Below, in pieces: positions 7,460 through 15,430 of a DNA stretch of 38,539 nucleotides. The position numbers and the translations under genes were made by a program. The DNA is taken from NCBI GenBank assembly GCA_937925845.1, contig CALAML010000060.1, positions 1 to 38,539 of the forward strand. The letters are read 5' to 3'. The DNA is from an uncultured Acidimicrobiales bacterium (GTDB lineage: Bacteria > Actinomycetota > Acidimicrobiia > Acidimicrobiales > CALAML01). Under the pieces are notes generated by a model. It worked only from the letters and a program-made list of their open reading frames with translations. It did no database searches and had not been told where the DNA came from. Within the stretch, counting starts at the first letter, position 1, and each line of letters starts with the position of its first letter.

Positions 7460-9265
7460 TCAGCCCTGGGCTCGGGCGGTTTCTTCGGCTACGAGGATCG
7501 CTGCGTCTTCTGGCAGGAGCCAGCCCTGTCCCACTGCGTTGTCGGCCGAGGCCTGCATCTCTTCGAGGTAGGCCTCGTCACTTTCGTAGCGCTCGGCCAA
7601 CACATCGGCCTCGATGGGCAGGGTTTGGCCAAACAGACCGCAGAACCCACCGCCTTCGCCGGGGTCGCCGGTGATGACCCGGCGGGGCGCATCGACACCC
7701 GGGGTGCGGATGCCGCCGAGGGCGAGCCCCAGTTCGTCGCGGGCGATGACGATTTCGCTGCCGTCGGCGCTGAGTTCGGCCTCGATCACCGGCGAGGTCG
7801 GTGGTGTGGTTCCTTCGCTGACCCAGGCCACCAGATGGCTGAGGGCAGCCTGGAGCGTGGAGTGGTGGGGGCCGTCGTTGACGGTTTCGCAGCCCAGGAC
7901 CGACCCCAGCGACGGGTCGCGCTCGGCTCCGGTGGCTACCGCAAGAGTGTAGGCGTCGGCGTGAGCTGTGCCTGCTACCTCCCAGGTGTGCACGTTGGTG
8001 CTGTCGGGCTGACGGGCCCGGAAGAAGCCAAGGCGATTGATGTCGGTTTCGGCTTCGAACTGGAAGACCGGCACGTCGATGTCGGTGCGAACCAGCGCTA
8101 CTTCTGGCGATCCTTCACGGGAGCCATCGGGGTTCGGAGCACCTGAACCCCGGCTGTGAAGCAGAAAGCCGTCGTACACGCCCACCACCGGGTGGATGGC
8201 GTTGACGTAGGTGGTGAGGAAGATGGCCGACTGCGACTCGCCGATGGCGATCACCTGCTCCGGTTCATAGCCGCTAAGCACGTCTAGGGGGCCGTCGGCA
8301 CCGTCAGCACCGCCGGACCGAATCAACACGCCGGCCTGGCTCATGATGTCGAAGGCGAAAGCGTCGCCGGGGTGGGCCAGGCTGCCGTAGCGTTCGGGAT
8401 CGGCGGCGGGAAGGCCGGCGGTCTCCACCAGGTCCGAAATTGCGGAACCCCCATCGCCGGCGCCGATCACGCCAACGGCCTGGACCGACACGCCAACGTA
8501 CACATGACCGGCCCGAGCAAATTCCTCGGCCGTGAACGCCCAGTCGGGGCTGGTGTCGAGGCCGGAGGTGACGTTGAACCATTCCACCATCACCGTTCCG
8601 CTGAAGTCTTCCGCCGGCGGGCGCAGCACGATCATCCGGGTGCGGTAGGCGCCGGTATCGGCCGGCTCAACATCCCAGTTTCCTTCAGGTACCAGTTCGC
8701 TGGTTGAGCGGTAGCTGGTGGCGTCGCCTCCAAAGATGAACTCCTCTTCGGTCCATCCCTCGGGTAGTGGTGCAAAACTCAGCGGGTGAGTCACACCGGC
8801 ACCGCCGGTTGCCGCCACCACATCGGTGGGTAACACCGCAGCCAACGCCGGATCGCGAACGAACCCGCCGGAGGTTTCCTCGACGGGGTCCTCTTCACTG
8901 TCGGAGCCGTCTTCGTCGGAGCCGTCTTCCTCGGTGGAGTCTCCGTCGGTGGCAGGCGCATCGTCAGTGTCGACATCATCATCGCCACCGTCATCGGTGG
9001 CTGGCTCATCGTCAGCGTCGGCATCATTATCGGCGCTGCTGTCGTCGGTCCCAGCATCATCATCGCTTGATTCAGGTGATGAATCCTCGTCCTCGGGCTC
9101 GTCGCCGTCATCGGTTCCGGCCGCTTCGTCTTCGACCGACGCATCGCCAACCGCGCCTTCGTCAGCCGAACCACTGCTGTCGCCGCAGCCACTCAGGGCC
9201 ACCACCAGGACCAGTCCGACCACCAGCCGAAAGAGGGAGCCCAACATCGTCGCCGCAGAAGACAT
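7460..9265 (-). CDS. Secreted lipoprotein with alpha/beta-hydrolase domain (Abhydrolase_10-like)
   Basis: A signal peptide (hydrophobic residues ~12-23) ends in a lipobox L-S-G-C with Cys27, so the protein is probably anchored outside on the membrane. Residues ~28-125 are an extreme Asp/Glu/Ser-rich linker. A ~460-residue domain follows with a nucleophile elbow G-E-S-Q-S-A (Ser near residue 343), an EWFN-V-TSG-D segment and a late H-rich region. This resembles the large secreted alpha/beta-hydrolase family PF20091 (from memory). Esterase activity is likely and the substrate is unknown. The 3' end abuts the P450 gene (3-bp gap). The start at 9265 has GGAGG directly against it, so ATG at 9247 (MLGSLFRLVV) is a possible alternative that keeps the signal peptide. 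Confidence 0.8.
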   Translation of the reverse strand: MSSAATMLGSLFRLVVGLVLVVALSGCGDSSGSADEGAVGDASVEDEAAGTDDGDEPEDEDSSPESSDDDAGTDDSSADNDADADDEPATDDGGDDDVDTDDAPATDGDSTEEDGSDEDGSDSEEDPVEETSGGFVRDPALAAVLPTDVVAATGGAGVTHPLSFAPLPEGWTEEEFIFGGDATSYRSTSELVPEGNWDVEPADTGAYRTRMIVLRPPAEDFSGTVMVEWFNVTSGLDTSPDWAFTAEEFARAGHVYVGVSVQAVGVIGAGDGGSAISDLVETAGLPAADPERYGSLAHPGDAFAFDIMSQAGVLIRSGGADGADGPLDVLSGYEPEQVIAIGESQSAIFLTTYVNAIHPVVGVYDGFLLHSRGSGAPNPDGSREGSPEVALVRTDIDVPVFQFEAETDINRLGFFRARQPDSTNVHTWEVAGTAHADAYTLAVATGAERDPSLGSVLGCETVNDGPHHSTLQAALSHLVAWVSEGTTPPTSPVIEAELSADGSEIVIARDELGLALGGIRTPGVDAPRRVITGDPGEGGGFCGLFGQTLPIEADVLAERYESDEAYLEEMQASADNAVGQGWLLPEDAAILVAEETARAQG

Positions 9266-9430
9266 CCTCCAAGCCTGCCACAGACCGCTGCTCCCGGTCG
9301 TTTGGTGTCAGGGGTGCCGGCGCCGACATGGCGGGCATCACCCGCACGTTGTAGCCGCTGAGTTGTCGGTGTCGTGTCTACCGAACCGATTCGTTTCGGA
9401 AAAACGATCTCTACTGCGTGGAACTCTGCC

Positions 9431-10165
9431 CTACGGGACGCAGCGTTCGTTGGAGATCGCCAGCGGCACTCCTGCCGCCACTGCGTCAAGAGCCTCTTCA
9501 AGAGCATTGACCCGGGTGGCGAAGCCGACCTCGCGTTCGCGACTGGCCCCGTAAACGATGCCCAACACCTTGCCGTCGTCTCCCACTACCGCGGCGCCGG
9601 AGTCGCCGCGATTCACTTCGGCTGCCACTTCAATGCCCAGCCGCAACACCGTCTCTTCGATGAAGATGTCTTCGATCGTGACCCGCAACCGTTTTGTCAC
9701 CTCGACCGGCCGGGCTTCCAACCCGGTTTCGGTCCACAGCAGCATTCGCGCTGACTCCCCCTCTTCGGCTTGACGCAGCTCCAGAAAGCCGCGGGTCGGC
9801 GCCCGCAAAACGGCCAGATCGGCAGCGATGTCGAGCACCAGAAGCTCAGCGGTGGCCGTCGTGCCATCGACGGCAGTCACCTCGATCTCGTCGGCACCGG
9901 CCACCGTGTGAGCCGAGGTGGCAATCAGGTCGGGCCCTACCGCAACCGCCGAACCCACCGCTGGCACCAACGAACATCCGAGCGCGCTCACCCCAAAGGT
10001 GGCGTCGGCGGCGGCAGTCAGAACGTCCACACCCGCGGTCGTCTCGACTTGTTCGACCGCAGGATCTACGTCACCGACACTCGGGTCGGCCGCTTCGGTC
10101 GATCCACAGGCCGCGACCAGCCCCATCAGCCCAAAAACGACGAAATGTCGGAAGCTGACGCGCAT
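9431..10165 (-). CDS. Trypsin-like serine protease, putative lipoprotein
   Basis: A 244-residue S1-type protease. The signal peptide ends V-A-A-C with Cys20, predicting a lipid-anchored extracytoplasmic enzyme. The catalytic triad is visible: His86 in ATSAHTVAG, Asp116 in the D-L-A-V-L segment, and Ser189 in NRGDSGAAV, with a following GIVYG strand that forms the specificity pocket. No PDZ domain is present, unlike HtrA/DegP. Cys64 and Cys242 could form a disulphide closing the domain, as in some actinobacterial periplasmic proteases such as MarP (comparison from memory). It stands alone on the minus strand, 165 bp downstream of the start of the hydrolase/P450 pair and 40 bp below the dehydrogenase gene. 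The physiological substrate is unknown. Confidence 0.85.
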   Translation of the reverse strand: MRVSFRHFVVFGLMGLVAACGSTEAADPSVGDVDPAVEQVETTAGVDVLTAAADATFGVSALGCSLVPAVGSAVAVGPDLIATSAHTVAGADEIEVTAVDGTTATAELLVLDIAADLAVLRAPTRGFLELRQAEEGESARMLLWTETGLEARPVEVTKRLRVTIEDIFIEETVLRLGIEVAAEVNRGDSGAAVVGDDGKVLGIVYGASREREVGFATRVNALEEALDAVAAGVPLAISNERCVP

Positions 10166-10205
10166 TATCTGGCTCAGGTTCCGACATTTCGGTCGGGTTC
10201 GGGCA

Positions 10206-11330
10206 TCACGCCCACACCACCGGGAGTAACCGGCCGTCCTGTTGGGCGCTTTTGTCGGCCAACTCCAACAGACGCTGCACTCGAACCCCTTCGGCGAAGT
10301 CCGGTTCGCAGGTGCGGCCTTCGATGATGGCGTCGATGAATTCGCCGATCATGGCTCCGCCGGAGCGAAACACGTCGCGGTAGGTGTTGTGCACGGTGTC
10401 CCGGCGCAGATCGCCCCAGATGTCGTCGGGGATGGCCATCACCTCGGCCGGGCCGGACGCTCCAGCTACGAGACCGCGCACCTCCTGGGTGGCCTCCCAG
10501 TCATTGAACGTATAGAGGGTGCCGTCGGAACCGTGGAGGTCATAGTGGTGGGTCTGGTTGAAGGCTCCGCCTTCCCAGCAAACTGCGCTCACCTGGAGGG
10601 TGCCGTACGCGCCAGACTCGAAGCGCACCGTCATCTGGGCTGAGTCTTCGGTGCGTTCGTAGTCGGACCCGTCGGGGCGGTTCGGTCGTTCGTAGAAGGT
10701 TTCGGTGATGGCACCGATGGCGGTGACTTCGCCGAAGAGCCAGCGGGCCACGTGCAGCCAGTGGCTGCCAAGGTCGCCGAGCACGCCCGAGCCGGCCAGG
10801 TCCCGGTCGAAGCGCCAGCTGTACCCCTCGTCGCGGGCGAACCCGGTGAAGTAGCGCATGTTGAGGTGGTGGGGCCGGCCGAGGAACCCGTCGTCGATCA
10901 GCCGCTTCAGATACTGGTTGGTGGGCATGTAGCGGTAGGTGAAGGGAACCAGCGTGGCCACGCTGGCGGTCGCGGCGGCATCGGCCATCTCGGCCGCTTC
11001 GTCGACGGTCAGGGCAAGAGGCTTTTCGCACAGCACCGGCTTGCCCGCGGCGAGCGCGGCCATCGCCAACTCGTGGTGGCTGTCGTTGGATGTGGCCACA
11101 ATTACTGCGTCAACGTCCTGGGCCAGCAGTTCCTCGGCCGACGTGGTGACGTGGTCGATGTTCCAGCGGGCGCCAAACTCGGCGGCTCGTTCCTGGTTGC
11201 GGCCACATACCGAAACCACGGTGGCGCCGGGGTGGGCGTCGAGGGCGGGCAGGTACATGGCGTCGGCCCACCAGCTGGTGCCGAAAATGCCGACCCGCAC
11301 CGGGGCCGAACCTGAAGCGGAACCGGTCAT
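10206..11330 (-). CDS. Gfo/Idh/MocA family NAD(P)-dependent sugar/polyol dehydrogenase
   Basis: 374 residues. An N-terminal Rossmann fold (VGIFGTSWWADAMYLPAL), V-I-V-A-T-S-N-D-S-H-H-E and the family-defining C-E-K-P-L are followed by the C-terminal alpha/beta substrate domain with FTYRYMP and a GDLGSHWL-H motif. Members oxidise or reduce a hydroxyl of sugars, inositols or their derivatives. The ATG overlaps the stop of the upstream dioxygenase gene (ATGA), indicating translational coupling, and both lie behind the LacI-type regulator gene. That regulator divides this arm from the inositol operon, so the substrate is probably an inositol or an inositol derivative. That assignment is inference from context. 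Confidence 0.88.
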   Translation of the reverse strand: MTGSASGSAPVRVGIFGTSWWADAMYLPALDAHPGATVVSVCGRNQERAAEFGARWNIDHVTTSAEELLAQDVDAVIVATSNDSHHELAMAALAAGKPVLCEKPLALTVDEAAEMADAAATASVATLVPFTYRYMPTNQYLKRLIDDGFLGRPHHLNMRYFTGFARDEGYSWRFDRDLAGSGVLGDLGSHWLHVARWLFGEVTAIGAITETFYERPNRPDGSDYERTEDSAQMTVRFESGAYGTLQVSAVCWEGGAFNQTHHYDLHGSDGTLYTFNDWEATQEVRGLVAGASGPAEVMAIPDDIWGDLRRDTVHNTYRDVFRSGGAMIGEFIDAIIEGRTCEPDFAEGVRVQRLLELADKSAQQDGRLLPVVWA

Positions 11331-12199
11331 GCCCTGCCTTCCGCGTTCACCGCGTCGGCTTCATCGAGTACCTGGGGATACGGATAGTCGATACCGAGCA
11401 GCTGTTTGAGCATCGGGGTGGCCCGCTCCACCACCTCTGGCTTCACCACCGAGTGGTCTTCCAGCGGGCGCACGAACTTCGGTAGGTACTCGATCAGAAC
11501 GCCGGTGCGGTCATCGTTGGAGTTGTTGGGCATGGCACAGTGCCAACACGCCCCGTTAAACACCACGATGTCGCCCGCGGCCCCAACCTGGCGGATTGCG
11601 GTCTCGGCAAAGCGCGCCTCGTCGGCCGCTTCCGATGGGTAGCGAAGCTCCACCTGGGTGTGGGGCAGGAATGCCGTGGCCCCGTTTTCCTCGGTGAAGT
11701 CGTCGATCAGGATGGTGGCCTGAAGGTTCATCGGAAAGCTGGCGTTGATGTTGGTGGGAAACGAGCCGCTCTTGTAGAGGTCCCAGTAGGGGTAGTCGAT
11801 GTGGGGTTCCTGGCCCGGCCCACCGGGCAGGAGTCGGTTGGCGGCAATCGATCCCATCTGCACTTCGTCGCCCAGGAACGCTTTGGCGATGGCGATCACG
11901 GCCGGATGCTGGGCCATGGCTTCAAAAACCTCGCCCTTGTTCAGCAGGTTCCACACCCGCCGTTGCAGGTTCAGCTTGTCGCTGTTGGCCCCTTGGAAAT
12001 GGGTGACCTTGTCGCCCTCACCGTCGGAGTAGTGCATCAACAGTCGGCGGGCCTCGGCGATGTCGTCGGCGCCGAAGCCGGCCGAGATGCGTACCGCCCC
12101 GAAGCCGGTCAGCAGGATCTCCACGATTTCCTCAAGCCGGCTCGCCACTTCATCGGCGGAGAGGGTTGGGATGGTGTGCGTGTCCGTATTCGGCGTCAT
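11327..12199 (-). CDS. Phytanoyl-CoA dioxygenase (PhyH) family Fe(II)/2-oxoglutarate-dependent oxygenase
   Basis: Double-stranded beta-helix oxygenase. Iron ligands are visible as H-I-D in QEPHIDYPYW and a distal His in ACWHCAMPN, and the co-substrate Arg follows in DDRTGVLIEY. The I-L-I-D-D-F-T-E-E-N-G-A-T-A-F-L-P strand pair is typical of the family. The frame runs upstream to 12310, but that would overlap the lacI-type gene by ~85 bp. ATG at 12199 (MTPNTD, with AGGA/AAGGA just before) or at 12208 fits better, giving 290-293 residues. Spacing to lacI is short and the 3' end overlaps the dehydrogenase gene (ATGA). Substrate unknown. The location next to the iol regulator suggests oxidation of an inositol derivative such as a methylated form, but nothing in the sequence proves it. 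Confidence 0.85.
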   Translation of the reverse strand: MTPNTDTHTIPTLSADEVASRLEEIVEILLTGFGAVRISAGFGADDIAEARRLLMHYSDGEGDKVTHFQGANSDKLNLQRRVWNLLNKGEVFEAMAQHPAVIAIAKAFLGDEVQMGSIAANRLLPGGPGQEPHIDYPYWDLYKSGSFPTNINASFPMNLQATILIDDFTEENGATAFLPHTQVELRYPSEAADEARFAETAIRQVGAAGDIVVFNGACWHCAMPNNSNDDRTGVLIEYLPKFVRPLEDHSVVKPEVVERATPMLKQLLGIDYPYPQVLDEADAVNAEGRA

Positions 12200-12224
12200 G
12201 TCCTTCATCCTGTCGTGGTCATGA

Positions 12225-13232
12225 TCAAAGGTTTCCCCGGGGACTTCCGGTGGTGGCCCGCACCGCCAGGGTGGGGGTGACCACATGGCGGACCACCTCG
12301 GTTCGCCCACAGACCAGCCGTTCGAAAAGCAGTTCGGCGGCTCGATGGCCCATCTCGGCGAGGGGCTGGCTCACCGATGTCAAAGAGAGGTGACCCAACT
12401 CGGCAAAGACGGAATTGTCGTATCCCACAAGCGAGAAGTCTTCAGGCACCGAAAAGCCCCGCCGGCGGATCTCGCTGCGGGCTCCGACTGCACATAGGTC
12501 GTTGGCGGCGAAGATGGCGGTAGGGGGAGCTTCCTGGTCGAGCAACGTCGCGGCGCCGTGGACTCCGCCCGCTTCGGAGAAATCGCCGGATACGACCTCA
12601 ACAAAGGCTGCGAGCCCGGCCGCCTCCATCGCCTTTTCGTAGCCGGCCCGGCGCTGGGCCGCGCCAGCGCCGCGCCCGCCGTCGATGTGGGCGATTCGCT
12701 GATGGCCGAGTTCGACCAGATGCTGTACCGCCAGCCGGGAACCGACACCCTCGTCGTTCTTTACGCTGTCGACCTCGGAGCTCCGGAGGGCTCGACCCAG
12801 TAGCACCGTTGGGCTCACTGCCGCGGCGGCCACGATCTCGTTGGCCGGGATGCGGGCACCTACCAGGATCAACCCGTCGACGTGGAAGCGCAGCATGGTC
12901 TCCAGCGCGCCAGCTTCGCCCGCCACTGTCTTTCCGCCCGTGGTGAGCATCAGTTGATAGCCCTCGGCCTCGGCCCGCTCCGCAATGCCATCGAGGGCGC
13001 CAGCGAAGAACGGGTTGTTGAGGTCGTTGAGCATCACGCCCAGGGTCATTGTTCTGTGGCTGGCCAGGTTCCGGGCGAGCACGTTCGGTCGGTAACCGAG
13101 CCGATCGGCAGCCTCAAGCACGGCCTGTCGACGGTGGGCGCTCACGTTCGGCTCGTTGCGCATCACCAGGGAAACAAGCGCCCGCGAGACGCCGGCCGCC
13201 TCCGCGACATCTTCCATAGTTGGTCTGGCCAC
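12225..13232 (-). CDS. LacI/GalR-family transcriptional regulator of the inositol gene cluster
   Basis: 335 residues. An N-terminal helix-turn-helix (MEDVAEAAGVSRALVSLVM, residues ~6-24), the hinge helix G-Y-R-P-N-V-L-A-R-N-L-A (~46-57) and a periplasmic-binding-protein-like sensor domain (MTLGVMLNDLNNPFF onward, VGYDNSVFAELGHLSLTSV near the end) give the full family layout. The open frame extends to 13346, but GTG at 13232 has a strong GGGGGAG site 7 bases before it and puts the helix-turn-helix at the usual distance from the N-terminus. The gene is first in a lacI-phyH-gfo unit and divergent from the iol operon. A perfect 14-bp palindrome in between is its likely operator. Effector is presumed to be inositol or a catabolite. 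Confidence 0.92.
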   Translation of the reverse strand: MARPTMEDVAEAAGVSRALVSLVMRNEPNVSAHRRQAVLEAADRLGYRPNVLARNLASHRTMTLGVMLNDLNNPFFAGALDGIAERAEAEGYQLMLTTGGKTVAGEAGALETMLRFHVDGLILVGARIPANEIVAAAAVSPTVLLGRALRSSEVDSVKNDEGVGSRLAVQHLVELGHQRIAHIDGGRGAGAAQRRAGYEKAMEAAGLAAFVEVVSGDFSEAGGVHGAATLLDQEAPPTAIFAANDLCAVGARSEIRRRGFSVPEDFSLVGYDNSVFAELGHLSLTSVSQPLAEMGHRAAELLFERLVCGRTEVVRHVVTPTLAVRATTGSPRGNL

Positions 13233-13267
13233 CGGCGGGCTCCCCCAGACAAACGTGAGCTGTCCCC

Positions 13268-13297
13268 TTGACAACGCCGAAATTCGAACATAACAAT
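13268..13297 (+). promoter_or_regulatory. Sigma70-like promoter of the inositol operon
   Basis: A consensus -35 TTGACA lies at 13268-13273. With an 18-base spacer it is followed by AACAAT at 13292-13297 (4 of 6 matches, including the key A and last T). The predicted start is near 13304, inside the operator palindrome, giving a ~100-nt leader before the GTG at 13404. An alternative -10 with 17-base spacing is TAACAA. Confidence 0.6.
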
Positions 13298-13315
13298 TAG
13301 AGCGCTCTAACGCAA
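13287..13315 (-). promoter_or_regulatory. Sigma70-like promoter of lacI-phyH-gfo, overlapping the iol promoter
   Basis: On the minus strand TTGCGT (13315-13310) and TATGTT (13292-13287) are separated by exactly 17 bases, and the operator palindrome lies almost wholly within that spacer. The predicted start is near 13280, about 48 bases before the GTG at 13232. Confidence 0.5.
13297..13310. promoter_or_regulatory. LacI/CebR-type operator palindrome
   Basis: TTAGAGCGCTCTAA is a perfect 14-bp palindrome. Its core GAGCGCTC is the same as that of the Streptomyces CebR operator (TGGGAGCGCTCCCA), recognised by a LacI-family repressor. It sits between the divergent lacI and iol genes and covers elements of both predicted promoters, so binding should repress both operons. 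I noticed no second copy elsewhere in the window. Confidence 0.8.
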
Positions 13316-13349
13316 TGCCGAAACTTCGCGGCGCAAAGCAAAGCACAGC

Positions 13350-13363
13350 CCGGCCTAGGCCGG
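13350..13363. promoter_or_regulatory. Second perfect 14-bp palindrome in the inositol-operon leader
   Basis: CCGGCCTAGGCCGG is a perfect palindrome 40 bp downstream of the LacI-type operator and 41 bp before the first iol start codon. Its sequence is unrelated to the first palindrome. It could be a site for another regulator, or could fold in the leader RNA. Confidence 0.45.
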
Positions 13364-13403
13364 ACAGGGGAACGAACTACACTTGGTCCGGGGGGATCGC
13401 TAC

Positions 13404-14342
13404 GTGAGCATCATGGATCGCATGGCCAGCGCGCCGATCTCTTGGGGCGTCTGCGAAGTCCCGGGATGGGGCGTTGAGCTGCCGCCGGAGCGGGTGCTCT
13501 CGGAGATGAGCCAGCTGGGCTTCACCGCGACCGAACTCGGCTCCCCGGGCTACTTCCCCGACGATCCCGCCGCGCTGCGAGACCTTGTCGAGGGCGAGCA
13601 CAACCTAGCCATGATTGGCGGGTTTGTGCCGGTAGTGATTCACGATCCCTCTCAGGAAAACGCGACGATTGACGCCACCCACGAAGCAGCGCGGTTGATG
13701 TCGGGCGCAGGTGGCCATCTCTTTATCTCTGCCGCGGTCACCGATTGGGATTGGGGCCCACGACCCGATATCGATGCCGCCGGCTGGCAGCAGGCCGCCA
13801 AGATGCTCGGGATCATCGACGAGATCATCGCCGAGTACGACATGGTGCAAGCGCTGCACCCCCACCTCGGAACCGTGGTTGAGTCCGCCGACGACATCGA
13901 TCGGGTGCTCAATGTTTCCGAGGTTGGTTGGACGCTCGATATGGGTCACATGCTGATCGGCGGCACCGATCCGGTGGCCTTTGCCAGCGATGCATTTGAT
14001 CGGGTCCGCCATGTGCACCTCAAGGATGTGGTGCTGGACCTCGCCGCCCCGGTCTTCGCCGGCGAGCAATCGATTATGGAGGGCGTGCAAAACGGCATGT
14101 TCTCCAACATCGGCCAGGGCGATGTGCCTGTGGCCGAGGTGATCACAACCCTCGAAGCTGCGGGCTTCGATCAGTGGTACGTGGTCGAACAGGACGCCGC
14201 CATCACCGGGGAAATTCCCCCGGCGGGTGACGGACCATTTCTTGATGTTCAAAAGAGCATCGAGTACCTCCGGGCAGTTGAAACCGACCTGTTGCGTGCT
14301 GGTCAGCCCGGTTCAAAGGAAATCCCAGAGGAGGGAACATGA
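13404..14342 (+). CDS. iolE: IolE-like inosose dehydratase (TIM-barrel sugar isomerase/epimerase superfamily)
   Basis: Probable dehydration of 2-keto-myo-inositol (scyllo-inosose) to 3D-trihydroxycyclohexane-1,2-dione, the second step of inositol breakdown. 312 residues of AP-endonuclease-2-type TIM barrel. Segments recalled from IolE are conserved: A-P-I-S-W-G near the N-terminus, L-H-P-H-L-G-T-V-V-E (metal/substrate strand), L-D-M-G-H and V-R-H-V-H-L-K-D. The frame continues up to a TTG at 13383, but GTG at 13404 is preceded by GGGGGGA with a 7-base gap, which decides the start. It is the first gene of the operon, and its TGA overlaps the ATG of the binding-protein gene. Some superfamily relatives are isomerases, so the exact reaction rests on the neighbours. 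Confidence 0.8.
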   Translation: MSIMDRMASAPISWGVCEVPGWGVELPPERVLSEMSQLGFTATELGSPGYFPDDPAALRDLVEGEHNLAMIGGFVPVVIHDPSQENATIDATHEAARLMSGAGGHLFISAAVTDWDWGPRPDIDAAGWQQAAKMLGIIDEIIAEYDMVQALHPHLGTVVESADDIDRVLNVSEVGWTLDMGHMLIGGTDPVAFASDAFDRVRHVHLKDVVLDLAAPVFAGEQSIMEGVQNGMFSNIGQGDVPVAEVITTLEAAGFDQWYVVEQDAAITGEIPPAGDGPFLDVQKSIEYLRAVETDLLRAGQPGSKEIPEEGT

Positions 14343-15412
14343 ATAAGAGATTTATGCTGCTGGCGTTGCTGGTTGCACTCTTCACCCTTGGTGCCGCCGC
14401 ATGTGGCGACTCCAGTGGAGATGGCGATCAGGCCGCCGACTCATCGAGTGATGGTTCGAGCGACGACGGCTCCGGTGACGGGGACGACGACGGCTCGGGT
14501 GACGACGGCTCGGGTGATGATGGTGAGGATGTGACCCAAAGCCAGGGTGGCGACCTCACCTTCCACATGATCACTCACTCCGATGACGGTCCGTTCTGGT
14601 CAGTGGTGAAGCGTGGTGCAGAAGCTGCCGCTTCTGACGTCGGCGTGACCCTGGTTTGGAACCCGGGCAACAACGATCCTCAGCAGATGGTGACCGACAT
14701 TGAGGCCGCAGTCGCCTCCGGTACCAACGGTATTGCCGCCTCGCTGCCGGATCCCGATGCTCTTACCGGTCCGCTTCAGGATGCCGTGAGCGCCAACATC
14801 CCGGTCTACACCCTGAACTCGGGCGTGGACTTCTACCAGGAAATCGGTGCGACCAGCCACGTTGGTCAGACCGAAACCGTTGCCGGTCAGGGTGCGGGTC
14901 GTCGCTTCAACGACGCCGGTGCGAGCCACGTGCTCTGCGCCTTCCAGGAAGAGTCGAACGTTGGCCTCGAAGAGCGCTGCGCCGGCCTTCAGGAGACTTT
15001 CGAAGGTGAAGTAACCGTAGCCTTCGGTGGCCTCGACGCTGACCAGACCGATCAGGAGAACACCCTGAACGCCCTGCTTGCCGAGGACGACTCGATCGAC
15101 GCCATCCTTGGCACCGGTCCCGTGATCGCCGTTTCGGCGCTTCGGGCCTCCGATGCTGTCGGGCGTGACGCCATCATCGGTGGTTTCGACATTACCCCCG
15201 AGATCATCGACGCCATCGAGGCTGGCGAGATCGCCTTCACCGTTGATCAGCAGCAGTACCTGCAGGGCTACCTGCCGGTCATCCTGATGTACCTCGAGAA
15301 CACCAACCAGAACACCGCCGGTGGTGGGCTTCCCATCCTGACCGGTCCTGGTTTCGTGACACCTGACAACGCCGCCGAGGTCAAGGCTCTCGTGGCTGAA
15401 GGTACCCGCTAG
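14339..15412 (+). CDS. ABC transporter substrate-binding lipoprotein (sugar/inositol, type-1 periplasmic-binding fold)
   Basis: 357 residues. The signal peptide ends in G-A-A-A-C with lipid-modified Cys22. Then follows a ~45-residue Asp/Ser/Gly linker made of near-identical 15-base DNA units, then the ribose-binding-protein-like domain (TFHMITHSDDGPFWSVVKRGAEAAA, G-I-A-A-S-L-P-D-P-D, G-Q-T-E-T-V-A-G, a GFDITPEII-AIEAGEI hinge, and Q-Q-Q-Y-L-Q-G-Y). It captures the substrate outside the membrane for the permease and ATPase encoded next. Translation is coupled to iolE by ATGA overlap. Three hairpins in the 162-bp gap downstream could keep its message more abundant than that of the permease. Inositol as ligand is inferred from the operon. 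Confidence 0.9.
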   Translation: MNKRFMLLALLVALFTLGAAACGDSSGDGDQAADSSSDGSSDDGSGDGDDDGSGDDGSGDDGEDVTQSQGGDLTFHMITHSDDGPFWSVVKRGAEAAASDVGVTLVWNPGNNDPQQMVTDIEAAVASGTNGIAASLPDPDALTGPLQDAVSANIPVYTLNSGVDFYQEIGATSHVGQTETVAGQGAGRRFNDAGASHVLCAFQEESNVGLEERCAGLQETFEGEVTVAFGGLDADQTDQENTLNALLAEDDSIDAILGTGPVIAVSALRASDAVGRDAIIGGFDITPEIIDAIEAGEIAFTVDQQQYLQGYLPVILMYLENTNQNTAGGGLPILTGPGFVTPDNAAEVKALVAEGTR

Positions 15413-15430
15413 GCCATCAGGTCCTATCGC

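Noticed and set aside
12200-12310. N-terminal extension of the PhyH-type gene to 12310
   Set aside because: It would overlap the lacI-type gene by 85 bp and adds a low-information Trp/Pro-rich peptide. Starts at 12199/12208 have better ribosome sites.
13233-13346. N-terminal extension of the LacI-type regulator to 13346
   Set aside because: It would place the operator and both promoters inside the coding region and push the helix-turn-helix away from the N-terminus. GTG at 13232 has a strong GGGGGAG site.
13378-13383. TACACT as the -10 box of the iol operon
   Set aside because: No -35 element lies at the right distance and the start would fall in the ribosome site. The TTGACA-based promoter upstream fits better.
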